The notes under the pieces are model-generated. The model ran no database searches. It worked only from the letters and a program-made list of their open reading frames with translations, and had not been told where the DNA came from. Made by a program: the position numbers and the translations under genes. A stretch of 64,000 bases of DNA from Nostoc sp. C052 (GTDB taxonomy: Bacteria; Cyanobacteriota; Cyanobacteriia; Cyanobacteriales; Nostocaceae): positions 1,488,001 through 1,552,000 of the forward strand of contig NZ_CP040272.1 in assembly GCF_013393905.1 (NCBI RefSeq). The letters are read 5' to 3'. Positions 28,801 through 32,900 of the stretch are shown here, piece by piece; the first letter of the stretch is position 1; each line of letters starts with the position of its first letter.

Positions 28801-29939
28801 GGATTATCTTTAATTTGAGTCCGCAGTACCAAGGTGTTAATAAAAAAGCCAATTAAAGGTTGAATTTCTGTCCGGTTGCGGTTAGCAAAAGGGGAACCAA
28901 TAGAAATATCATCCTGTCCGCTATAACGATGCAGCAATAATGAAAAACTTGCCAGAAGGGTTACAAACAGGGTAGTTCCTGACTGTTGACTCAAGGCTTT
29001 GATTTGTGCAGTTAAATTTGAGTTCAGTTTCCATTCTTGAACCGCGCTAGAGATAGTCTGAACCGAGGGGCGAGGATAATCTGTTGGCAATTCCAATAAC
29101 GGCGGCGCATCAGCTAACTGTTGTTTCCAGTAATCAAGTTGCTTTTGTTGTACTTCTTCAGTGAACCATTTCCGCTGCCAAACAACAAAGTCACCATATT
29201 GGATAGTTAATTCTGGTAATTGAGTTGGAGAACCAGTAGAAAATGCTTGATAAATATCTGACAATTCTTGCAGGAATATTTTAATTGACCAGCCATCCAT
29301 AATGATGTGGTGCATGGTCAATATGAATAAGTGGGATTCTACTTCTTGGCGCAGTAAAGTAGCTCGTAATAACGGACTAATACCTAAATCAAAAGGTTGC
29401 TGAACTTCTTTAGTAACTAGCTGTTGAATTTCAGCTTCTTCTAATCCTTGCAAATCCACCACTGATATATTTATAGCCAAGGTAGGGACAATGCGTTGTA
29501 CTGCCAATCCATCTACCGTAGTAAAAATAGTGCGTAAAGCTTCGTGGCGACGAATAATTTCGTTGATACTCTGTTCTAATGCTGCTACATTCAGCGCACC
29601 GAAAATCTGAAATTGGAAACTTTCATTATAAGATGAATCTTGACTATCTAACTGATTGAGAAACCACATCCTTTGTTGACTAAAAGACAAAGGTAACTCT
29701 TGATTTCGCTCAATGGATAATATCGGGTTATTAGCTAATTCTTTTGCAGTTATTGCTTTTTTCAAAAAACTAAATATTTCTGTTTTCCGCTCCTTCAATT
29801 CCTGCTTGATTGCTGATGTTATAACTCCGTTGGGAGCGCGATAGCGTAGCTGCTCATCTTCAATCCAGATGTTGATTCCCAAACTGTTTAGTGAAGATAA
29901 AAATTCCGAGATTGTCACTTTATAAATAGCCTTCTTCAT
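7827..29939 (-). CDS. Six-module NRPS, cyanopeptolin type: X-Thr-X-Ahp-Phe-like(MT)-NMeTyr
   Basis: About 7,370 residues from ATG 29939 (AGAAG before it; overlaps the loader gene by 20 bp). N-terminal TubC-like docking domain, then six C-A-PCP modules. Condensation HHxxxDG motifs lie near nt 29295, 26090, 22790, 19575, 16245 and 11900 (the second reads HHIVSDAWS). TSGSTG motifs are near 27845, 24665, 21360, 18150, 14785 and 10445; carrier LGGHS near 26690, 23395, 20172, 16845, 12492 and 8015. Pocket residues by eye: module 1 DAMHVGGVT (no match known to me), 2 DFWNIGMVH (Thr), 3 DPFVFGLVD (unclear), 4 DVENAGVVT (Ahp-module code, from memory), 5 DAWTIGAVC (Phe-like), 6 DASTIAAVC (Tyr). Modules 5 and 6 contain embedded methyltransferases. 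No epimerase or thioesterase domain seen. The order matches cyanopeptolin/anabaenopeptilide synthetases. Confidence 0.95.
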   Translation of the reverse strand: MKKAIYKVTISEFLSSLNSLGINIWIEDEQLRYRAPNGVITSAIKQELKERKTEIFSFLKKAITAKELANNPILSIERNQELPLSFSQQRMWFLNQLDSQDSSYNESFQFQIFGALNVAALEQSINEIIRRHEALRTIFTTVDGLAVQRIVPTLAINISVVDLQGLEEAEIQQLVTKEVQQPFDLGISPLLRATLLRQEVESHLFILTMHHIIMDGWSIKIFLQELSDIYQAFSTGSPTQLPELTIQYGDFVVWQRKWFTEEVQQKQLDYWKQQLADAPPLLELPTDYPRPSVQTISSAVQEWKLNSNLTAQIKALSQQSGTTLFVTLLASFSLLLHRYSGQDDISIGSPFANRNRTEIQPLIGFFINTLVLRTQIKDNPSFQELLTNAHSVFLDAYAHQDVPFEQVVEALQPERSPSYNPLFQVWFNLLNLGDMQLELSGLSVEPLSRPQAASKFDLNLYVTEQKQNIQLELVYNTDLFNADTIARMLSHYQSLLESIVANPEQKISTLPLLTETEHDYLKNCGNIVHPSNPFIEFHKQDIEQSIPARFQEQVRKYPQNIAVHTKNYNWTYSELNSRANQVAQAILQQSTFAEARVALLFEHDAPMIAGILGALKAGKTYVPLDPSYPLERVVSILEDSQANTVITNNNNLAYAQELARGVISVININIDKINFTSTSHPVTPEISPNTIAYILYTSGSTGQPKGVIQNHRNVLHFIRNYTNNLHINEQDGLTLLSSYSFDAALMDIFAAVLNGATLYPINIKEEGLTHLFEVLQQQKITIYHSTPTLYRHFVSTLSKDEKLPQIRLVVLGGEEVIKTDVDLYKKHFSDECIFVNGLGPTESTVTLQYFINQQTEITRNTVPVGYPIEETEILLLNEAGDKTDIYGEIAIRSPYVALGYWHQPDLTQVSFLPDPEFSSRRIYRTGDLGRLRRDGSIEFLGRKDFQVKIRGFRIELGEIEAAIAQHPSVRETVVIAIADIPGEKYLVAYVVATEIVTSDELRHILKQKLPDYMVPTSFVFLDSLPLTPNRKIDRRALPKSELHQQILDKYVAPRTPVEEMLAQIWAQVLKVEQVGIHNNFFELGGHSLLATQLVSRIRNIFRVELPLRSLFAAATVAELGHLIEQLQQQNLELIAPPILPRAKNTELPLSYAQQRLWFLDQLEPNSAFYNIPITLHLQGNLNLAALKQGLQEIINRHEALRTNFITVDGKASQIINLETPWTLSVVDLQHLSLTEQEIASQQLVQQQAIQPFDLASETLVRATLVVLSETEQILLVCMHHIVSDAWSMGIFVQELTALYNAYSQGQASSLAPLLIQYADFALWQRNWLQGDVLQTQLNYWQQQLKDAPALLSLPSDRPRPAVQTFAGAHQKFALSIELTQKLTKLSQEQGCTLFMTLLAAYDTLLYRYTGQSDILVGSPIANRNRSEIEGLIGVFVNTLVMRTDLSGNPSFSELLTRIREMAMDAYSHQDLPFEMLVEVLQPERNLSHTPLFQVMFVLQNAPRSKVELAGLTVSAAKVQSATAKFDLTLTMENTATGLVGVWEYNTDLFDSSTIARMTGHFVTMLEAIVANPSEQIDQLPLLTEVEQRQLLVEWNDTQIDYPQDLCIHQLFESQCLSTPDAIAVIFENQQLTYSQLNNRANQLAHYLQSLGVRADMLVGICVERSLEMLVGLLGILKAGGAYLPLDPEYPQERLSFILEDAQVSILLTQQQLVESVPKHQARVVYLDSDWEKIAQNSESNPSDTATPDNLAYVIYTSGSTGKPKGVLVNHSNVTRLFAATEPWYHFDEQDVWTLFHSYAFDFSVWEIWGALLYGGRLVVVPYLVTRSPESFYNLLCQEQVTILNQTPSAFRQLIQAEQSITNIDDLNLRLIIFGGEALELSSLQPWFERHGDQQPQLVNMYGITETTVHVTYRPLSKGDLNNTVSVIGRPIPDLQVYLLDEHLQPVPIGVPGEMHIGGAGVTRGYLNRPELTAQRFIYTCFSDFGLGNRSEDLESSQTIESENQSNNPKSKIQNPKLNRLYKTGDLARYLPNGELEYLGRIDQQVKIRGFRIELGEIEALLAQHPDVRESVVVVREDEPSDKRLVAYVTLKIEQSLQVGELRRFLKSKLPEYMLPNAFVILEAIPLTSNGKVDRRALPAPELHSQLTNKFIAPRTPIEEMLALIWAQVLKVEQVGIYDNFFELGGHSLLATQLLSRIRKVFKIELPLRSLFIAATVAELVQEIGQLQQQDLEFTSPPILPRAKNAELPLSFAQTRLWFLDQFEPNSAFYNIPIALHLVGTLNQVALEQSLEEIIHRHEALRTNFITVDGQPTQIIQARREQGTVSVVNLQHLSTSEQEIASQQLLQQQAIQPFDLARQALVRATLVVLSETEHILLVCMHHVVSDGWSMDVFVQELAALYNAYSQGQPSPLAPLPIQYADFAIWQRNWLQGDVLQTQLSYWQQQLADAPALLSLRTDRPRPAVQTFAGAHQKFALSIELTQKLTKLSQEQGVTLFMTLLGAYDTLLYRYTEQSDILVGTPIANRNNSEIEGLIGFFVNTLVLRTDLSGNPSFSELLTRVRETALGAYSHQDLPFEMLVEALQPERDLSYTPLFQVMFVLENAPISQLELTGLNVSPLKLESTTAKFDLTLAMENTATGLVGVWQYNTDLFDAGTIARMAGHFVTMLEAIVANPSEQIAQLPLLTAVERHQLLIEWNDTQVDYHQELCIHKLFEQQVKLRPDAIAVIFENQQLTYQQLNERANQLAHYLQEKGVNPEVLVGIFVERSIEMIVGLLGILKAGGAYVPLDPNYPTERLAYMLSDTGVSILLTQQSLVEFLPENQAEVLSLDSDWQVIANYSQQNALSQVKPENLAYVIYTSGSTGKPKGVMNLHQSICNNLLRTSDDYPLTASDRILQISPFSFDPSVFEIFWSLTSGTTLVVVKPEGNKDTTYLSNLIAQHQVTQVVFVPSLLQAFLQEPNLENCRCLKRVFCGGEALSYELTQRFFEQFDSELHNLYGPTEAAVDATSWQCTPQSNYQVIPIGRPIANTQIYILDPYLQPVPIGVAGELHIGGVPLARGYLNQAELTQEKFIPNPFGGSREAEEQKIFPVPSPRLYKTGDLARYLPDGNIEYLGRIGNQVKVRGFRIELGEIETVLSQHSEVNTVVVIAREDITGDKRLVAYIVPQKEVTPTVSVLRQYLKAKLPEYMVPNAFVILEALPLTPNGKVDHRALPAPDLHEFLDRYVAPRTPVEEMLAQIWALVLKVEQVGIHDNFFELGGHSLLATQLVSRIRNILKVELPLRELFAAPTVAELAHSIGQLQQQDLELTSPPILPRVKNAELPLSFAQTRLWFLDQFEPNSSFYNIPLALHLVGTLNKVALEQSLEEIIHRHEALRTNIITVDGQASQIIHLETAWTVSVVDLQHLSTSEQEIASQQLVQQQAIQPFDLAKQTLVRATLVVLSETEHILLVCMHHVVSDGWSIGVFVQELAALYNAYSQGKPSSLTPLPIQYADFALWQRNWLQGDVLQTQLNYWQEQLKDAPALLVLPTDRPRPAVQTFAGARQKFALSVELTQKLTKLSQEQGVTLFMTLLGAYDTLLYRYTEQSDILVGTPIANRNRSEIEGLIGFFINTLVLRTDISGDPSFNELLTRIRETALSAYSHQDLPFEMLVEALQPERDLSHTPLFQVMFVLENAPTSQLELTRLTVNPLPIENATSKFDLTLGMENTATGLVGAWEYNTDLFDDSTIARMTGHFVTLLEAIVANPQERISQLPMLTEVEQQQLFVEWNDTQADYPWDQCIHQLFERQVEYTPDAIAVIFDNQQLTYQQLNTQANQLAHYLQSLGVGPEVLVGIYLERSLSIIVGLLAVLKAGGAYVPLDPDYPQQRLADICQDSQISVLITQQKLLNSLPVEEVKVIVLDRESEILTNQSQENLVSGVEPENLACILYTSGSTGKPKGVMLTHAALVNHSSAISEVFGLTSSDRVLQFASFSFDVAAEEIFPTWYKGATVVIRPAQMFPDFTSFAQFIEQQKLSVLNITPAYWHEWAIAVSQSDATVPPSLRLVAVGGDAVLPETVTIWQQLVGDRVNCLNVYGPTEASVTAIVHDLLHPQSEKTNSVLIGRPIANTQAYILDRHLQPVPVGVRGELHISGVRLARGYLNRPELTEEKFIPNPFGDFGLPILDLGLGNRNENLESSQTTESENKSNNPKSKIQNPKLYKTGDLARYLPDGNIECFGRIDNQVKIRGFRIELGEIEAVLNQHINVQTSCAIVREDTPGDKYLVAYVVLHDEQITTISELRQFLSKNLPLYMVPQAFVILESLPLTPNRKVDRRALPAPDLYSDAYGRLRRDKYVAPRTPSEEMLAQIWAQVLKLEQVGIHDNFFEIGGHSLLATQLVSRIRNIFKVELPLRSLFAAATVGELAYLIGQLQQENLELTVPPILPRAKNAELPLSYSQQRLWFLDQLQPNSALYNIPLALHLVGNLNQAALEQSLEEIIDRHEALRTNFITIDGQPTQIIQARREQRIVSVVDLQHLPTSEQEIASQQLAITQAIQPFDLAKQALVRATLVVLSETEHILLVCMHHIVSDGWSIGVLVQELTTLYKAYAQGQPSNAAPLPIQYADFALWQRQWLQGEVLQSQLSYWQKQLANAPALLSLPTDRPRPAVQTFAGAHQKFALSLELTQKLTQLSQQQGVTLFMTLLAAYDTLLYRYTGQADILVGTPIANRNRSEIEGLIGFFVNTLVMRTDLSENPSFCELLTRVREMAVSAYAHQDLPFEMLVEALQPQRNLSHTPLFQVAFMIQNAPMSQVELTGLTISDLPIENVTAKFDLTLAMGNIDTGLVGVWEYNTNLFDAGTIERMVGHFVTMLESIVANPQQRISQLPILTEVEQQQLLIEWNDTQVDYAFDKCIHQLFEEQVQRTPDAVAVVFVDERSEVSRRVNQQLTYHELNCRANQLAHYLQSLGVGADVLVGICVERSLEMIVGLLAILKAGGAYVPLDPEYPQERLQYILDDALVSVLLTQKRVLDRLPSNQAQLVCLDEIWEKIVQNNQDNPTSRVTAFHLANLIYTSGSTGKPKGVMVEHTGLVNLAQAQIQTFNLDSDSRVLQFASFNFDASIWEIILALGSGAALYLGKKDSLLPGTPLIQLLRDHRITHITLPPSALAVLPTVELPALQTIIVGGEACSAELIKQWSVGRNFFNAYGPTEASVCTTIAKCTDSDRKISIGRPIANAQTYILDSHLQPVPVGVPGELHIGGAGLARGYFNRPELTQEKFIPNPFEDSTALASLRASAGGRRQIAFSVSPWEKAEGSRLYKTGDLVRYLPDGNIEYLGRIDNQVKIRGYRIELGEIEAVLSQLNEVREAVVVAREDQPNNKRLIAYVVPQQKNLESSSKKPENLSTDKVELWPSIAEYYVYDDFLYYAMTNDQRRNNSYKVAINQLVKDKIVVEIGTGKDAILSRFCVQGGAKKIYAIERSEETCRKARASIQKLGLADKITVIHGDATKVDLPELADVCVSEIVGAIGGSEGAAVIINNARRFLKPDGLMIPERSVTKMAVVTLPDEILHDPKFDEIPAYYTKEIFKQVGYPFDLRVCLRRFPQANVLSTVDVLEDLNFNESLSPEFSHEVKLEIQKPGRMDGFLVWLNLHTIAGEEIDILEHEYCWLPVYFPLFEPGIEVESGDVIQAVCSRKLCENNLNPDYAIQGSLLKKNGENINFEYVSYHYRNNFQETPFYQRLFASYGNAKNNYPNNLAQSLRANLKKLLPDYMIPSNFVVLENLPLTPNGKIDYRALPKPELTILNEADYVMPNTEAEKIIAGIWQTVLQVEKVGLYDNFFELGGHSLLATQVISRLQSAFGTSLPLRYIFESPTVAQLSEAILAQLEAGSRLAVPAILPVSTRLDIPLSWAQERLWFVNQLEGESGAYTIDFTLRLMGNLNVKALEQAFGEIVQRHEVLRTRFAIKDDKPVQIIAPHLSITLPVVDLQNVPDPTKQVEQLATVEVCKPFDLANGPVLRVKLWQVATDEYVLVFAIHHIAADGWSIGVLISELSAFYRAIATGSSAVLPELPIQYADFAVWQRQWLTNQVLERQLSYWKQQLKGAPPLLELPTDRPRPAVQTFRGGTERLKLDGLLTQQLKKLSQESGTTLFMTLLAGFVVLLSRYSGQTDLVVGSPIANRNRTEIEGLIGFFVNSLALRFDLSQEPTFEALLAQVRQVTQNAYDHQDLPFEMLVEELQLERNLDRNPLVQVVFALQNAPSSPWDLPDLKVEEMPSGLDSVRLDLEVYLWDTPEGLGGFCSYNRDLFDGATIARMMQNFVTLLGAIVDNPQQPVTLLPLLTQRDRHQLLLEWNDTQIDYPQNMCIHQLFEAQVERTPDAVAVVFVDERSEASRRVNEQLTYHELNCRANQLAHHLRSLGVGTDVLVGLCVERSLLTVIGLLGILKAGGAYVPLDPEYPQDRLSFMLEDTQVWVLLTQQRLVEKLPPNQANRVFLDEIWSEISQNSQDNLTGVASAFDLANVIYTSGSTGKPKGVMVEHSGLCNLAQAQIQAFGLQNSSRVLQFASFSFDACISEILMTLGSGAALYLGTKDSLMPGTPLIERLGDYGITHVTLPPSALAVLPVEKLPALQTLIVAGEACSVELMKQWSAGRNFFNAYGPTEASVCATIAKCTPDDQKISIGRPIDNTQIYILDSRLQPVPIGVPGELHIGGVGLARGYLNRPELTQEKFIPNPFSRSRGAEILPSPRLYKTGDKARYLSDGNIEYLGRIDNQVKVRGFRIELGEIEAVLSQHSLVQESVVVTRVDTSGDQTLVAYLVPGFKTQVLPQQLAQWQSEYVTDWQRLYEQAYDQPQAPTEDLTFNITGWNSSYTRQAIPDWEMREWVENTVSRILAVEPQRVLEIGCGTGLLLSRIAKNCKQYWGCDYSIAAIKHVEQVCSTVEGLEHVRLLHQMADNFTDIPQGEFDTVVINSVVQYFPSTEYLLQVLEGAIATISKKGRIFIGDVRSLPLLEPYHAAVQLSQASESRSIEQWQQQVHQSIAGEEELVIDPRFFIALKQRFPQISWVEIQPKRGHSQNELTQFRYDVILHLGADVQTTVVPWLNWQLDQLSFTQIQNQLVEEQPELLGIRRVPNQRVQQALQIWEWLENPPDVETVGQMRELLAQQPVTTINPEQFWELGQHLGYTVHLSWWSSSQDGSFDVVFCRNSSTPAHQTIAFWDNSAMPTAVNYATKSWTDYTNNPLHGKLVQKLVPQVREFIQQKLPSYMVPQAFVLLNALPLTPNGKVDRRALPMLDTASRNLSTGFVSPRTPVEAQLVQIWGEVLGLERIGVKDNFFELGGHSLLATQVISRINSALGFDLSVQKMFEFPTVAGIASYVEIMDWAAEDLAVTEVSDEIVEF
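8290..9560 (-). other. Module 6 embedded N-methyltransferase domain
   Basis: Inserted in the module 6 adenylation domain between core motifs A8 and A9, at about residues 6795-7215 of the large NRPS. Motif I is VLEIGCGTGLLLSRIA (near nt 9330-9285), followed by GCDYS and DTVVINSVVQYFPS. This is the ordinary NRPS N-methyltransferase type. With the Tyr-type pocket of this module it predicts N-methyl-tyrosine, the most conserved ring residue of cyanopeptolins after Ahp. Confidence 0.9.
12745..13840 (-). other. Module 5 embedded PRMT-like methyltransferase domain
   Basis: Inserted between A8 and A9 of the module 5 adenylation domain, about residues 5366-5730 of the large NRPS. It is unlike the module 6 domain. 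Motif I is VVEIGTGKDAILSRF, then AKKIYAIERS. The loop VSEIVGAIGGSEG has two Glu residues nine apart, as in the double-E loop of protein arginine methyltransferases, and it is followed by RRFLKPDGLMIPERS, also PRMT-like. A beta-rich tail follows (GFLVWLNLHT; EYCWLPVYFPL where PRMTs have the THW loop). The fold assignment rests on these motifs. The position fed by this module is usually not methylated in cyanopeptolins, so the acceptor (N, O or other) is open. Confidence 0.75.
14068..14165. repeat. Repeat-derived insertion in module 5 A domain
   Basis: Between the NPF and RLYKTGD motifs the module 5 adenylation domain carries about 30 extra residues (EDSTALASLRASAGGRRQ and following). The DNA contains CTCCTGCCTCCTGCC and AGACTCGCTAACGC, words that look like dispersed cyanobacterial repeats. 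It keeps the reading frame. Other modules have different insertions at the same loop. Confidence 0.6.
17345..17480. repeat. TTTTGGA-type tandem repeat inside module 4 A domain
   Basis: TTTTGGATTTTGGATTTTGG begins an insertion coding for SNNPKSKIQNPK and ESSQTTESENK just before LYKTGD. A near-identical insertion sits at the same loop of module 2. The words are those of short tandem repeats normally found between genes in Nostoc. The frame is preserved. Confidence 0.8.
23885..24005. repeat. TTTTGGA-type tandem repeat inside module 2 A domain
   Basis: Same kind of insertion as at 17345-17480, at the same place in the protein (before RLYKTGD of module 2), with ESSQTIESENQSNNPKSKIQ encoded. The two copies differ by a few substitutions and by the length of the flanking part, so they share an origin but are not fresh duplicates. 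Confidence 0.8.
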
Positions 29940-32900
29940 ATTCTTCTGCTTTTGTATTATTAATAAATGTGTCGCTATCTTCTGCTGCAATTCGCAACGC
30001 TTCCAGGTCGCAAGCCAACTGAGCTACAGTAGGAGATGTAAATAAATCGTGTAAAGACAATTCAATAGAAAAAGCATCGCGTAACTGAGAAATTAATTGT
30101 GTCCCTAAGAGAGAATTTCCTCCCAATTCAAAGAAGTTGTCGTGAATGCTAGGAAGCGGTATGCCTAAGACTTGCTGCCAAATTTGAGCAATTTTTTGTT
30201 CTCCCTCGTTTCGGGGTTCTACACTGTCGTCTGTTTCCTGACGGGTAAAACGTTGAACCAATTTGTTTTTGTCAATTGCACCACTTAGAGTTAAGGGTAT
30301 TTCTTTAAGCTGTACTAAGTTACAGATGCAAGAAGTTCCAAAGCGGTCTTGTATCCGAAAGTCTGTTAATTTAACAATATCATCACTGTTAGTAGTAGTA
30401 AAATAGGCGGTTAAATTCTGCAAACTAAAGGTTTGAGATTGCCAACGTTGAATGTTTTGATTACTGCCATCTAAACCTATCAATAAATGTGTTTGTTGAT
30501 GTTGTAAGCTGGCAAGCATTGAAGATATTGCTTGAGAAGAAGACATCACATAGAAACCTTTAGCACGAATCAGATTCTTCATCTGATATCCCTGGCTCAT
30601 CCCGGTATCATCCCACATACTCCAAGCAAAACAATAGCTATCTAATTTACTATTGGAATTCTGGTAATAACAAAAGCTGTCGAGAAAACTATTTGCAGCA
30701 GCATAAGCGCCGACAACAGTGCTACCAAAAAAACCGTGTGCTGAGGAAAAGTTGATAAAAATGCTGTCGTTATTATTTTTTACTAACTGATGCAGCGCCC
30801 AAGTACCCAACACCTTAGGATGCAGTACTGCTGCTAAGTTTTCCTGAGTTTCTTCAAGTAAAAGTTGCTCATGAAAAGTTCCCGCTAAATGGATTATCCC
30901 ATCCAAATTATTCTCCCATCGGGATTTAGCTTTTTCAACTACTATCTGCAATTGTTTTAAGTCACAAATATCAACAGCTTCGTAAATTATCTCTCCTCCA
31001 AGTTTTTCTAGTTCTTGATAGGCTTTAATACGTTGTTCAATAAAATTTGCCTTTTCTAAATCGACATTATCAGTACTTTTATTGGGTATTGGAGTTCTAC
31101 CAACCAACAGTAATTTAGTTTGGTAATTTTTCAGCAAATACCGAGCAATTTCAATACCTATACCACCAAGTCCTCCGGTAATTAAATAAGTTCCTCCTTG
31201 CTTAAAGGGGATTGGCGATTTCGGTCCTCCTGCAAAATCTACTTTTTCTAAACGAGGAACTAAACGCTGCCCATTTCTATAAGCTACTTCTCGTTCTTTT
31301 GAGGAAGTTTGCAGTTCTTGTAAAATATATGTCCCATTCTTTTCAACTTGAGTAAAAGGTAAATCGATGTGACGACAGTTTAAATTTGGTAATTCTTGGG
31401 GAATAGTTTTTAACAACCCCAATACTGTTGATTTTTCGTAAGCTATTGGGTCACTTGAAGAAATAGACTGGATATGACTGGAAATAAATAGCAATTGCAC
31501 TGCATGGTCTAAACCCTGAACTTTAGCTAATGCTTGAACTAGAAATAATAAACTATATATTCCTTTGTTTTGTGCTTGTTCGAGAACCTCTTGGCTTTTG
31601 ACTTGGCCCTGATATTTGTCATAAGTCCATAGGTGAAGTATCTGTCCAATAATAATATTATCTGCGGCTAGAGATTTGAGTAATAGTTCATAGTGTTCAG
31701 GTTTATCTGGAGTGATTGTATAGTGTGAACGATTTATTTTCAGAAAATCTTCTGCGGGTGAAACGGTTATATATGGCAGATTATTTTCTGACAATATTTG
31801 ACATAAATATCTCCCCAGTCCTTCAGGTTCGAGAAAGACTAAGGTAGGATTAGTAAGAGTTAGATAAGAATTAATAGTAATGGGATTTTTGGGTTTCCAG
31901 ATAGTTTTGTAGAACCAATCAGGAATAGTATTGATATTACCCAGTAAGATATCAACCTGTTTAATAATTGGTTTAAACTCGCCGGAATTGAAACGCTGGC
32001 TAAGTTGCGATCGCTGAATTTTACCGATGGAAGTTTTAGGAATAATTTCTTTATCTACTGGAATTAAATAATCGGGATTTATCCCCACTTTGTTGACAAC
32101 TTTATTCCGAATTTCTTTGAGGAGACTTACTAAATTACCATCAAGGGAGGGACTGAAAAATATCGCTAGTTTATCGGTATTTATTCTAGGTTGCTTCACT
32201 GCACAGGCAGCTGTATAAGAGACTTCTACTGCTGCCAATTCTTCAATAGCGGCTTCGATTTCATGACAGTAGTAGTTGAGTCCATTGATAATGATTATAT
32301 CTTTCTGCCGTCCAGTAATCGTTAAACGTCCTTGGTAGAGAAATCCTAAATCTCCCGTATTAAACCAACCATCTTCTGTAAAAACTTCTTGGTTTGCCTG
32401 GGGATTCTGATAGTAACCACTAGTAACAGATGCACCTTTTATCTGTAATCGCCCAATGGTACTTTCTGTAACTATTTGTTCATTATCATCAACAATACGC
32501 AGTGAAGCGCCAGCAATTGGATGGCCAAGTTCTACAAATGAAGTGTCATCTGATGAAGATTCTAAAGAAAAACTGTCAGACCAGGTAATTCCAGAACAAG
32601 TTTCGCACATTCCAAAGGCTGGGTGAATGGCATTAGTCCGTAAACCGTAGGGGTGAAGCAGCTTTAAGAAATTTCTGGCTATCTTAGCTTGAATAGCTTC
32701 CCCAGCGTTGACTAGAAACTGCATCGAAGATAAATCCCAATGCTTTTGGTTGATCTCCAAAGCGCGATATCGCAGTTCGCCAAAGGCATCGCAAATCAGG
32801 GAAAATGCAAAATTAGGTGCCCAACTAATCGTAGCTTGATGTGAGTCAATTAAATCTAGCCACAATAGCGGATTTTGCACAATTAAGTTAGTAGGTACGT

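Noticed and set aside
29939..29990. TTG at 29990 as the start of the large NRPS
   Set aside because: It would lengthen the overlap with the loader gene without a ribosome-binding site; ATG 29939 begins a docking domain like those of related proteins.
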